This document shows positions 50,508-58,654 of a stretch of 64,000 nt of DNA, piece after piece. Below the pieces are notes generated by a model that ran no database searches, was not told the origin of the DNA, and saw nothing but the letters and a program-made list of their open reading frames with translations. Within the stretch, counting starts at the first letter, position 1. Every line of letters starts with the position of its first letter. The DNA is from Mucilaginibacter inviolabilis (GTDB lineage Bacteria > Bacteroidota > Bacteroidia > Sphingobacteriales > Sphingobacteriaceae), in the NCBI RefSeq assembly GCF_011089895.1, contig NZ_JAANAT010000001.1, forward strand, positions 1-64,000. The letters are read 5' to 3'. A program made the translations under genes and the position numbers.

Positions 50508-52382
50508 ATGAAACAAACACACAAAAAAACGCTCGCGGCAATAATAGTTGCCCTGGGTTTTGCGCTGCCGGCCGCGGCGCAATACGGCCCTGTGGCTCCA
50601 GCCAATATTCCGCCATCAACCCCATCAACCTATAAAGGGGTAATAGGCAAAACCTTGGCCGAATCAAAGGAATGGTGGCCCAAACCACTTAAAGCCCCTA
50701 AAGGCGCGCCAAATATTGTCTGGATATTGCTGGATGATGTTGGTTTCGGAGCTTCGGCCACATTTGGCGGATTGATTAGTACACCCAACTTTGATACGCT
50801 GGCTAATAATGGCTTGCGTTATACCAATTTCCATACGGCGGGCATTTGCGCGCCGACACGGTCGTCGCTGTTAACGGGTCGTAACCATCATTATGTACAT
50901 GTGGGTAATTTTTCGCATGCCTCAACCGCAGCCGGTTTCCCTGGATATGATGGCCGGATCCCACCGGATAAAGGTACCATTGCCGAAAATCTGCGCGAGA
51001 ATGGTTACAGCACTTTTGCCGTTGGTAAATGGGGTATAACACCCGATGAGGATACCACGGCCGTTGGTCCGTTTGATCGCTGGCCAACCGGGAAGGGTTT
51101 TAACCACCACTTTGGTTTCCTGGAATCGGCTACCGATCAGTATAACCCGCCGCATTTGGTGGAGGACAATTTCCAGATCAAGCCCGATGGCCGTAACCTG
51201 AATGAGGTGATCACTGATAAAGCCATTGCTTATATTGATGCTGCGCACAGAGCCGCACCGGATCAACCTTTCTTTTTGTACTATGCACCCGCCGCCACCC
51301 ACGCGCCTCACCAGGTAAGCAAGGAGTGGAGCGACCTGTACAAAGGAAAATTTGACGAAGGCTGGGACGTATACCGCGAAAAGGTTTTTGAAAACCAGAA
51401 AAAGGCCGGTTACATTCCTGCTTATGCCAAGCTGCCCGAGCGTAATGAGCGCATACAAGCCTGGAAAAGTTTGCCACCGACCCAGCAGAAACTGTACGCC
51501 CGTTTTATGGAAGTTTATGCAGGATATCTTACTTACATCGACCACCAGGTTGGCCGGGTGATCAGTTACCTGAAAGCATCTGGTCAGTTTGATAATACAC
51601 TGGTATTTGTAATGATAGGAGACAATGGCGCCAGTAAGGAGGGAACCTATCATGGTGTGATCAATCCAAAACTATCACCAACCACTACCGCGGAGGCCGA
51701 TTATATCCAAAAGAACGAGAGTGATTATGAATCTATCGGTACGCCGGAAGCTTCAACCAATTACCCACTGGGTTGGGCTCAGGCTGCCAACACACCGTTC
51801 AAATACTGGAAATCTGATGCCGATGCCGAAGGTGGCACGCACAATCCGCTGATCATTTATTATCCAAAACTCATCAAGGAGAAAGGTGGCATCCGTACAC
51901 AATATGGTCACGTTTCGGATATATTCCCAACCACTATTGAGGCCGCTGGTTTAAAGTTGCCGGAGTATATTAAGGGTATTAAACAGGATACACTGCAGGG
52001 CAAATCCTTGTTCAGTTCGTTTAATAATGCGCAGGCGCCCACACTGCATACCAAACAGTATTATTACATCTTCACTTCCCGCTCCATTTATAAAGATGGC
52101 TGGAAAGCCGAAGCCGCGCATCGTCCGGATAATATCGATCTGCTCAATTTTCCACAAGGTAAAACCCTCCCGGAGCGCAACTATGATAAGGATGTATGGA
52201 AGTTGTACAACCTGAACGAGGATTTTAATGAGCGTATCGACCTGGCCAAAAAATATCCCGAAAAATTGAAGGAGCTAAAAGACCTGTTTGATGCCGAAGC
52301 TAAAAAGAACAATATCTACCCCTTTATTGACCGCGATGATGTCATCAATAAGAGGATCCATCATTTGGAAAATAACGAATAA
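50508..52382 (+). CDS. Exported sulfatase (PAS-like, large form), copy 2
   Basis: This 624-residue enzyme has a signal peptide (TLAAIIVALGFALPAAAQYG). The signature is ICAPTRSSLLTGR with Cys114 as the formylglycine site; LDDVGFGASATFGG, VGKWGITPDEDTT and GDNGASKEG hold the metal site. It is collinear with the protein at 48380 from start to end, including the SRSIYKDGWKAEAAHRP block, so it arose by tandem duplication. Differences lie mainly in loops (for example EADYIQKNESDYESIG against EAPYLKTNIEDIDDIG). Two palindromic repeats lie between the copies. It should desulfate a small or oligomeric sulfate ester. Confidence 0.92.
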   Translation: MKQTHKKTLAAIIVALGFALPAAAQYGPVAPANIPPSTPSTYKGVIGKTLAESKEWWPKPLKAPKGAPNIVWILLDDVGFGASATFGGLISTPNFDTLANNGLRYTNFHTAGICAPTRSSLLTGRNHHYVHVGNFSHASTAAGFPGYDGRIPPDKGTIAENLRENGYSTFAVGKWGITPDEDTTAVGPFDRWPTGKGFNHHFGFLESATDQYNPPHLVEDNFQIKPDGRNLNEVITDKAIAYIDAAHRAAPDQPFFLYYAPAATHAPHQVSKEWSDLYKGKFDEGWDVYREKVFENQKKAGYIPAYAKLPERNERIQAWKSLPPTQQKLYARFMEVYAGYLTYIDHQVGRVISYLKASGQFDNTLVFVMIGDNGASKEGTYHGVINPKLSPTTTAEADYIQKNESDYESIGTPEASTNYPLGWAQAANTPFKYWKSDADAEGGTHNPLIIYYPKLIKEKGGIRTQYGHVSDIFPTTIEAAGLKLPEYIKGIKQDTLQGKSLFSSFNNAQAPTLHTKQYYYIFTSRSIYKDGWKAEAAHRPDNIDLLNFPQGKTLPERNYDKDVWKLYNLNEDFNERIDLAKKYPEKLKELKDLFDAEAKKNNIYPFIDRDDVINKRIHHLENNE

Positions 52383-52444
52383 GGTGGGAGAGAAGTGAGT
52401 GGTGAATGGTGAGTAGTCAGTAGAGCGTTTTAGCCCTTGCTTAA

Positions 52445-52477
52445 AGACTTACGAAGTTTTCAAAACTTCGTAAGTCT
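52445..52477. repeat. Perfect hairpin element AGACTTACGAAGTTTT
   Basis: AGACTTACGAAGTTTT and AAAACTTCGTAAGTCT are perfect 16-bp arms with one base between. It is a stand-alone stem in a repeat-rich gap; TTGATAC units also recur at 52503-52545. Confidence 0.8.
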
Positions 52478-52555
52478 GATTCTTCGCCTTTATAAACTTC
52501 TGTCTTGATACCTGATACTAATTACTTGATACTAAATAGATACTAAACTAAAAAA

Positions 52556-53293
52556 ATGAAAAAAATAAGAAGCTTTTTGCTGGCGGTAATCGTAACCGCC
52601 ACGGGGATTGCCCATGTGCAAGCCCAAATCGATAAACCCCTGTTATCACTGGAGGCCTTTGCGGCCAAGCTTAAACAATCTAAAGGTGCGCAGATACTGG
52701 ATGCACGTTCGGGCGAAGAATTTGTGCAGAACCATATCAAGGGTGCTGTTAATGTAGATGCTAAAGCCGCCGACTATCAGCAGCGCCTGGATGCGCTTTC
52801 TAAGGACAAACCAACTTTTGTATACTCCATTGCCAACGGCCGCAGCAAGGTTTTATCCAACGAATTGCGCGCCAAAGGATTTAAAGATGTAGAAGAGCTT
52901 CCGGGTGGTTTAGCCAACTGGATCGGTTCTGGTTATCCTATTATTTCGACTACTAGAAAAGGAGTTTCTTTAACAAAGGCACAGTTTACCGAGCTGACTG
53001 GTTCATCACAACTGGTACTGGTTGATTTTGGTTCGAGATATTGCGGCGCCTGCAAAAAACTGGTACCTGTACTGGATTCGCTGAAAGCCAAAACCGGTTT
53101 TACCCCAAAGATCATCAGTATCGAGGTGTACGATAATACCGCTCTGGCCAAAGAATTGAAAGTAAATGTACTGCCAACCCTGGTGCTGTATCAAAACAAA
53201 AAAGAGGTTTGGAAAAAACAAGGTTTTTCATCAGTTGCCCAGGTTGAAGCAGTGGTTAATCAGACCACCTCAAGTATCGCGAAAACCAAGTAG
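52556..53293 (+). CDS. Exported rhodanese-like/thioredoxin fusion
   Basis: This 245-residue protein has a signal peptide (IRSFLLAVIVTATGIAHVQA). Residues about 25-120 form a rhodanese domain with ILDARSGEEFVQNHIKGAVN, but the catalytic loop reads YSIANGRS with Ser91 in place of Cys, so persulfide chemistry is not expected there. Residues about 135-240 form a thioredoxin domain with the redox motif Cys163-Gly-Ala-Cys166 (SRYCGACKKLVPVLD) and the cis-Pro in NVLPTLVLY. The protein could be a periplasmic thiol oxidoreductase, the dead rhodanese domain serving in binding. It sits between the second and third sulfatase genes. Confidence 0.9.
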   Translation: MKKIRSFLLAVIVTATGIAHVQAQIDKPLLSLEAFAAKLKQSKGAQILDARSGEEFVQNHIKGAVNVDAKAADYQQRLDALSKDKPTFVYSIANGRSKVLSNELRAKGFKDVEELPGGLANWIGSGYPIISTTRKGVSLTKAQFTELTGSSQLVLVDFGSRYCGACKKLVPVLDSLKAKTGFTPKIISIEVYDNTALAKELKVNVLPTLVLYQNKKEVWKKQGFSSVAQVEAVVNQTTSSIAKTK

Positions 53294-53309
53294 TCATCAT
53301 ATTTCCTCC

Positions 53310-53395
53310 TGTCATTTCGAACGAGGAACGAGGAGAAATCTTATACGCTATTATATCCCGGTGTATTAGATTTTTCACTTCGTTCGAATTGACAT
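53310..53395. repeat. TGTCATTTCGAACGAGG palindromic repeat
   Basis: TGTCATTTCGAACGAGGAACGAGG and ACTTCGTTCGAATTGACA pair as arms, with AAATCT / AGATTT inside. It fills most of the 130-nt gap before the third sulfatase. Confidence 0.75.
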
Positions 53396-53424
53396 TTAGT
53401 GTAAGATAATAACCACCACCACCA

Positions 53425-55002
53425 TTGAAACGTTTACTATTTCTTGTTTTATTCCTGCTCCCGGGCATTACCTTCGCGCAAGAGCAAATAGCCAAACCCA
53501 ATATCGTCATCATTTTAGCTGATGATATGGGTTTTGCCGATCTGGGTTGTTTTGGCTCCGAGATCCATACGCCCAACATTGATAAACTCGCCCGCGAGGG
53601 TTTGAAAATGACCCAGTTTTATAATGCCGGCAGGTGTTGCCCATCCCGCACATCGCTATTAACCGGCTTATATCCGCACCAGGCTGGTGTGGGCGATATG
53701 GTAAAGTATAAAGGTTCGCCGGCATACCAGGGCTATCTGAATGATCACTGTGCTACCATTGCCGAATTGCTGAAGAGCAACGCAGGTTACAATACTATTG
53801 TATCGGGCAAGTGGCATGTGGGTTTACAACCATCGGCATTGGCTTTTAACCGCGGGTTTGATAGATCGTTTACCATGCTGAACAATGGCAGCAGCTATTT
53901 TAATTCGGCCCCGCTATATAACGATGGCAGCAAGATCACCTTTATGCTGAATGATAGGGAGATCACCCGGAATGATACTTCCAAATATTTAACCCAGGCT
54001 ATTACCGATTTCGCTAAACAATCGCTAGAAGAGATCAAGGCCGATAAGTCGCCGTTCTTTTTATATGTAGCCTACAACGCTCCGCACTGGCCTATCCAGG
54101 CTTTGCCCGAGGACATTACCCGTTACAAAGGTAAATATCTGATAGGCTGGGATAAACTGCGTAAACAACGCTACGAAAAACTGGTGGCCAGCGGTATCAT
54201 CAAAAAATACTGGAAGCTATCCGATCGTGACAGCCGGGCACCAGCATGGGACTCACTATTGCCCGAAGAAAAAGATAAATGGGGTACCCGTATGGCTATT
54301 TACGCGGCCATGATTGATAGGATGGATGCGGGTATAGGTGAGATCATGGACAAACTCAAACAATTGGGGAAAGATAAAAACACCATTGTACTTTTTGCAT
54401 CAGACAATGGCGGCAGTGCCGATGAGGTAAAAAGCCTGTCGACCGTAATACAAAAGAATGGCACACCCGGTTCGGTAAATTCCATTGACAGTTACGAAAT
54501 TCCCTGGGCCAATGTGAGTAATGCGCCGTTCAGGCTGTTTAAAAGAAATACGCACGAAGGCGGCATCGCAACGCCCTTTATTGCCTGGTTTCCAGGTGTT
54601 ATAAAAGCGGGCAGTACCAATACGCAACCCGCCCATTTTATCGATTTGATGCCTACCTGTCTTGATCTGGCGGGTGTTACTTATCCGCAGGTATTCAAAA
54701 ACAGGCAATTGACACCGCTGGAAGGATTCAGTCTGAAAAACGTACTGCTTAACAAACCCTGGAATGGCCACGATGCTATTTTCTGGGAGCATGAAGGCAG
54801 CCGGGCCATCAGAAAAGGGAACTGGAAACTGGTTGCCGAAATTGACCAGCCCTGGGAGTTGTATGATCTGGATGCCGATCGGTCTGAAACCAATAACCTC
54901 GCGGCCAAATATCCCGATAAAGTAAAAGCTCTCGAAGCCGAATACCTGCAATGGGCGCAAAAAGTTGGCGTGGTCGACTGGAACAAGATCAAATCATTGT
55001 AA
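53425..55002 (+). CDS. Exported sulfatase 3
   Basis: This 525-residue arylsulfatase-family enzyme begins at TTG 53425. That start is chosen because it opens a signal peptide (KRLLFLVLFLLPGITFAQ) that the next ATG would delete. The signature is GRCCPSRTSLLTGLYPH; the first Cys of the pair, Cys71, is the formylglycine position. The metal-binding Asp-Asp is LADDMGFADLGCFG, and SGKWHVG and ASDNGGSADE complete the site. A WELYDLDADRSETNNL C-terminal block follows. The short form (525 residues) is nearer to the S1 sulfatases acting on glycan sulfates than the two larger paralogs. It is the third of four sulfatases. Confidence 0.9.
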   Translation: MKRLLFLVLFLLPGITFAQEQIAKPNIVIILADDMGFADLGCFGSEIHTPNIDKLAREGLKMTQFYNAGRCCPSRTSLLTGLYPHQAGVGDMVKYKGSPAYQGYLNDHCATIAELLKSNAGYNTIVSGKWHVGLQPSALAFNRGFDRSFTMLNNGSSYFNSAPLYNDGSKITFMLNDREITRNDTSKYLTQAITDFAKQSLEEIKADKSPFFLYVAYNAPHWPIQALPEDITRYKGKYLIGWDKLRKQRYEKLVASGIIKKYWKLSDRDSRAPAWDSLLPEEKDKWGTRMAIYAAMIDRMDAGIGEIMDKLKQLGKDKNTIVLFASDNGGSADEVKSLSTVIQKNGTPGSVNSIDSYEIPWANVSNAPFRLFKRNTHEGGIATPFIAWFPGVIKAGSTNTQPAHFIDLMPTCLDLAGVTYPQVFKNRQLTPLEGFSLKNVLLNKPWNGHDAIFWEHEGSRAIRKGNWKLVAEIDQPWELYDLDADRSETNNLAAKYPDKVKALEAEYLQWAQKVGVVDWNKIKSL

Positions 55003-55075
55003 CAAAAATAATAACAGATACCGCTTGCAAAGTAAAACGTCAATCGGTTACTTTGGATAAATTACACAAACCTGT

Positions 55076-56455
55076 ATGAGACTTTTCCCGGGCAAAATAT
55101 CTACCAAGCTGATATGGCTTGTATTACTTTTTATCACCCTAAATGCCAAAGCGCAGCAGCGGCCAAATATTATTTTTGTACTAGCCGATGATATGGGTTA
55201 TTCTGACCTGAGCTGTTACGGAAGCCCGGTCATCAAAACACCATTCCTGGATAAAATGGCTCAAAAAGGTGTTCGTGAAACCAATTATGTAGTATCCAGT
55301 CCAAGCTGTACGCCGTCAAGGGCATCGTTGTTAACGGGGCGTTATGCTTCGCGGATGAACCTGCCTTATCCCATACCTCCGGGGTCGGAATTAGGTTTGC
55401 CCGATCAGGAAGTAACCATTGCCGAAATGCTGAAGGCTGTGGGTTATAAAACTGCCATGATTGGTAAATGGCACCTAGGCGATCATAAACCTTATAACCA
55501 TCCCATGGCACAAGGTTTCGACTCTTATTATGGTATGTTGTACAGCCATGACTATAAGTATCCATACGTTAAAACGGATACGACACTTAAAATATTCAGG
55601 GGACATAAACCGGAAGTGATCAAACCGGCCGATTCATCCCTGATCGATCTGTATAAAAACGAGGCTATCCGGTACATCAAAGAGCAAAAGAAAGGCAAAC
55701 CATTTTTCCTGTACCTGGCGCATAATGTACCGCATTTGCCGGTTGCCTTTGCTTCATCGCAGCAAAATAAAGGCCGCTCCGATGGTGGTCACTTGGGTGA
55801 TGTGGTGGAACAGCTCGACGCCAGTTTAGCCGAAGTTTGGGCACAGCTGGAGAAACAGGGCCTGGCCGATAATACCATATTTATGTTTTCGAGCGATAAC
55901 GGGCCCTGGATCGAGTTTCCGTCACGTATGTCGGGTGATGGGGCTACCAAGCCCTGGGATGCGGGTACCGCAGGCGTTTTCCGCGGCAGCAAGGGGCAAA
56001 GTTATGAAGGCGGCGTACGCGAACCATTTATCGTTTACTGGAAAAACCACACCCCCGTTGGCGCATCCATCACCAGCATGGTAAGCAACCTGGATGTATT
56101 ACCAACGCTGGCACAATGGGTAAATGCTCCTTTGCCCAAAGGGCGGGTACTCGACGGTCAATCTATCTCTGATGTGTTGTTGGGCAAAGGTGGGCGTCAT
56201 CCAAAACACCGGGAGATCTATTATGTAAACAACGGAATCTGCGAAGCCGTAAGGCAAGGCGATTGGAAGTACCGTGAAGTAAAATCGGCCAATACCAATG
56301 GTGGCATATTAAACCAGGCACAGGAATCTAAAATAGAATTGTTTAACTTGTCATACGATCCGAGTGAACGCACCAATGTTATCCAGGAGTATCCTGAAAA
56401 AGCAAAGGAGCTAAAAGCTTTGTTTGATAAGTTCCCCGGTAAAACCGAAAATTAA
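55076..56455 (+). CDS. Exported sulfatase 4 (GALNS/arylsulfatase A type)
   Basis: This 459-residue enzyme has a signal peptide ([19 protein letters not shown]). The signature [18 protein letters not shown] has Cys78 as the formylglycine site. The [13 protein letters not shown] metal loop, IGKWHLGDH and [10 protein letters not shown] are as in arylsulfatase A and N-acetylgalactosamine-6-sulfatase. It is 73 nt after sulfatase 3 and 9 nt before the DUF2264 gene, so these three are probably cotranscribed. Confidence 0.92.
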   Translation: MRLFPGKISTKLIWLVLLFITLNAKAQQRPNIIFVLADDMGYSDLSCYGSPVIKTPFLDKMAQKGVRETNYVVSSPSCTPSRASLLTGRYASRMNLPYPIPPGSELGLPDQEVTIAEMLKAVGYKTAMIGKWHLGDHKPYNHPMAQGFDSYYGMLYSHDYKYPYVKTDTTLKIFRGHKPEVIKPADSSLIDLYKNEAIRYIKEQKKGKPFFLYLAHNVPHLPVAFASSQQNKGRSDGGHLGDVVEQLDASLAEVWAQLEKQGLADNTIFMFSSDNGPWIEFPSRMSGDGATKPWDAGTAGVFRGSKGQSYEGGVREPFIVYWKNHTPVGASITSMVSNLDVLPTLAQWVNAPLPKGRVLDGQSISDVLLGKGGRHPKHREIYYVNNGICEAVRQGDWKYREVKSANTNGGILNQAQESKIELFNLSYDPSERTNVIQEYPEKAKELKALFDKFPGKTEN

Positions 56456-56464
56456 ACTCCTGTA

Positions 56465-57685
56465 ATGCGTAACCAATTTTTTTGTTTGATGCTATGCCTG
56501 TCGTTATCAGGTATAGTGATGGCCCAATCGCCGGTAAATAATGATCCCGGTCAAAAGGAACGGGAATACCTGATTAAATCGCTGGTGAAAATAGCCAATC
56601 CGGTATTGATCACCTTGAGTAAAAATGAGCTCAAACAGCAAATGCCGGTGGAAGCTAAAACCGGCGATCGTAAAAATTATACTTACCTGGAAGCATTTGG
56701 TCGCTTACTGGCGGGCATGGCACCCTGGCTGGAATTAGGTCCGGCCCAAACCCCGGAAGGTATATTACGCAAAAAGTATATCAACCTGGCGCGTTTGGCC
56801 CTTCACAACGCTACCGACCCCAATAGCGCCGATTTTATGAATTTTAACAAAGGCGCTCAACCCGTAGTTGATGCCGCCTTTTTGGCACAGGCCTTATTAC
56901 GCGCGCCACATCAGTTATGGGATCCATTGGATGCACCAACCAAAGCTAATATTATTGCCGCGTTCAAATCAACACGGGTTATTACACCGGGATACAACAA
57001 TTGGTTATTGTTCAGTGCTACTATTGAAGCAGCCTTGCTGAAATTTGATAACTATGGCGACAGGATGCGGATGGATTATGCTATTAAACAACACCAACTC
57101 TGGTACAAGGGTGATGGCCTGTATGGTGACGGTGCCGATTTTCATTGGGATTATTACAATAGTTTTGTGATACAACCCATGTTGTTGGATGTGCTGCAAA
57201 CGCTGCAGGACGCTGGTGTCGACCAAAAGAATACTTATGATACAGCATTAAAACGCGCCCGCCGTTATGCCGGTATACAGGAACGGTTAATATCTCCCGA
57301 GGGTACTTATCCGCCCATCGGCCGTTCGCTGGCTTATCGTTTTGGCGCTTTTCAGTTATTGTCAAAAATAGCGTTGATGCAGGCTTTGCCCAGTGGCATA
57401 AAACCTCAGCAGGTGAGGGCGGCTTTGTATACGCTCGTCAAAAGGCAAGTGGAAGCCCCTGGCACTTTTGATGCTCAAGGCTGGCTACAGGTTGGCTTGT
57501 ACGGACACCAACCCGATATTGGTGAAGGATATATCTCTACCGGGAGCCTTTACCTTTGTTCGGAAGCTTTCCTGATCCTGGGCTTACCATCATCTGATGA
57601 ATTTTGGCAAAAAGCTGATGAGGATTGGACTGCCAAAAAGGTGTGGAAGGGAGAGGATATCGAAACCGATCATGCTATCGATTAA
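56465..57685 (+). CDS. DUF2264 family protein (possible GH154-type hydrolase)
   Basis: This 406-residue protein has a signal peptide (FFCLMLCLSLSGIVMAQ). It carries the DUF2264 features: YTYLEAFGRLLAGMAPWLEL near residue 75, WLLFSATIEAALLKF near 180, LYGDGADFHWDYYNSFVIQPML near 220 and GRSLAYRFGAFQLLS near 280, forming an alpha/alpha barrel. As I recall, part of this family is classed as GH154, with beta-glucuronidase activity; a uronic-acid substrate would fit the polyuronide locus just downstream, but this is inference. It is the last gene of the sulfatase cluster, 9 nt after sulfatase 4. Confidence 0.82.
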   Translation: MRNQFFCLMLCLSLSGIVMAQSPVNNDPGQKEREYLIKSLVKIANPVLITLSKNELKQQMPVEAKTGDRKNYTYLEAFGRLLAGMAPWLELGPAQTPEGILRKKYINLARLALHNATDPNSADFMNFNKGAQPVVDAAFLAQALLRAPHQLWDPLDAPTKANIIAAFKSTRVITPGYNNWLLFSATIEAALLKFDNYGDRMRMDYAIKQHQLWYKGDGLYGDGADFHWDYYNSFVIQPMLLDVLQTLQDAGVDQKNTYDTALKRARRYAGIQERLISPEGTYPPIGRSLAYRFGAFQLLSKIALMQALPSGIKPQQVRAALYTLVKRQVEAPGTFDAQGWLQVGLYGHQPDIGEGYISTGSLYLCSEAFLILGLPSSDEFWQKADEDWTAKKVWKGEDIETDHAID

Positions 57686-57696
57686 TACATTAATGT

Positions 57697-57741
57697 CTGG
57701 ACTGTTTTGTTTGGAATATCTGGACTACATGAATGGTCCAG
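57697..57741 (+). promoter_or_regulatory. CTGGAC repeats upstream of MBL gene
   Basis: CTGGAC occurs at 57697-57702 and 57720-57725 (23 bp apart) and inverted as GTCCAG at 57736-57741. The three sites could be bound by a dimeric regulator. No promoter box of the TAnnTTTG type was seen. Confidence 0.3.
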
Positions 57742-57779
57742 CAATGTCCGAAATTAGATCGTAATTAATCTAACCAGAT

Positions 57780-58610
57780 ATGAACGGAGATATTAGCGAA
57801 CACCTAAAAAACACTTGCTGTACCTGTGGTACACAATATAAAACAACATTATCGTCACCTGAATTTTGCCCGATATGCAATGACGATCGGCAATACCTGA
57901 CCGAGGATGGTCAAAACTGGACTAATTCAGCCGAAATAACGGCTAATCACCAGGTATTGATCAGAGAGCTTAGCCCCACGCTTTTCTCCTTGCAGGTAAC
58001 ACCATTATTCGCGCTCGGAAACAGGGCTTTAATGGTAATTTCGCCTGAGGGAAATATTTTATGGGACTGCATCCCGTTACTTAATCAGGAGATCATTGAT
58101 TTTATTAGCTCAAAAGGAGGAATAAAAGCCATCGCTTTTTCGCACCCTCACTTTTACAGCAATGTGAACGAATGGGCACAGGTATTTGACTGCCCGGTTT
58201 ATATCCATGCTGCTGATGACCAATGGATGTTTAACAAAGGCCCACGCATTAGATTTTGGCAGGGAAGCGAGCGGCAGCTATGGGATGGTATCTCCATCAT
58301 CAATACCGGTGGCCATTTTCCCGGTAGCAGCGTGCTGCGAGTACCAGGCCTATCAGCAGACGGCACATTGCTTGCCGGTGATAGCATCTATGTGGCCAAA
58401 AGCAAAAAACATGTAGCATTTATGCACAGCTATCCCAACGTAATTCCCTTGCCAGAAAATGAATTGACCGAGGTGATCAGGCGGGTTGAACAGATAGAAT
58501 TTGATAGTATTTATGGTGGTTTTGAGTGGCAAAATTTAACACAGGTAGCCAGGGAAGTTTTCAAATCGTCGATAGAACGGTATAAGCTTAGTTCGGCAGC
58601 ATTGGTTTAA
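57780..58610 (+). CDS. MBL-fold hydrolase with N-terminal zinc ribbon
   Basis: This 276-residue cytoplasmic protein begins with a small zinc-ribbon-like segment (CCTCG and CPICN, residues about 13-40). The metallo-beta-lactamase-like core has SHPHFYSNVNEW, which replaces the classical HxHxDH motif by H-P-H-F-Y, then VYIHAAD, GGHFPGSSVLRV and LLAGDSIYV, ending with IYGGFEW. With the Asp-His pair missing, one metal site may be altered. The substrate is unknown. It stands alone between the sulfatase cluster and the converging polyuronide operon. Confidence 0.82.
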   Translation: MNGDISEHLKNTCCTCGTQYKTTLSSPEFCPICNDDRQYLTEDGQNWTNSAEITANHQVLIRELSPTLFSLQVTPLFALGNRALMVISPEGNILWDCIPLLNQEIIDFISSKGGIKAIAFSHPHFYSNVNEWAQVFDCPVYIHAADDQWMFNKGPRIRFWQGSERQLWDGISIINTGGHFPGSSVLRVPGLSADGTLLAGDSIYVAKSKKHVAFMHSYPNVIPLPENELTEVIRRVEQIEFDSIYGGFEWQNLTQVAREVFKSSIERYKLSSAALV

Positions 58611-58611
58611 T

Positions 58612-58648
58612 AAAAAAAGCCCGGTTCAATTGAACCGGGCTTTTTTTA
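58612..58648. terminator. Strong bidirectional terminator
   Basis: AAAAAAAGCCCGGTTCAATT and GAACCGGGCTTTTTTT form a perfect palindrome of about 18 bp per arm, with A and T runs serving both strands. It separates the MBL gene from the minus-strand polyuronide operon. Confidence 0.95.
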
Positions 58649-58654
58649 TAGTTT

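Noticed and set aside
50922..51653. 243-codon antisense frame in sulfatase copy 2
   Set aside because: Shadow of a strongly coding sense strand with sulfatase motifs; no domain recognised.
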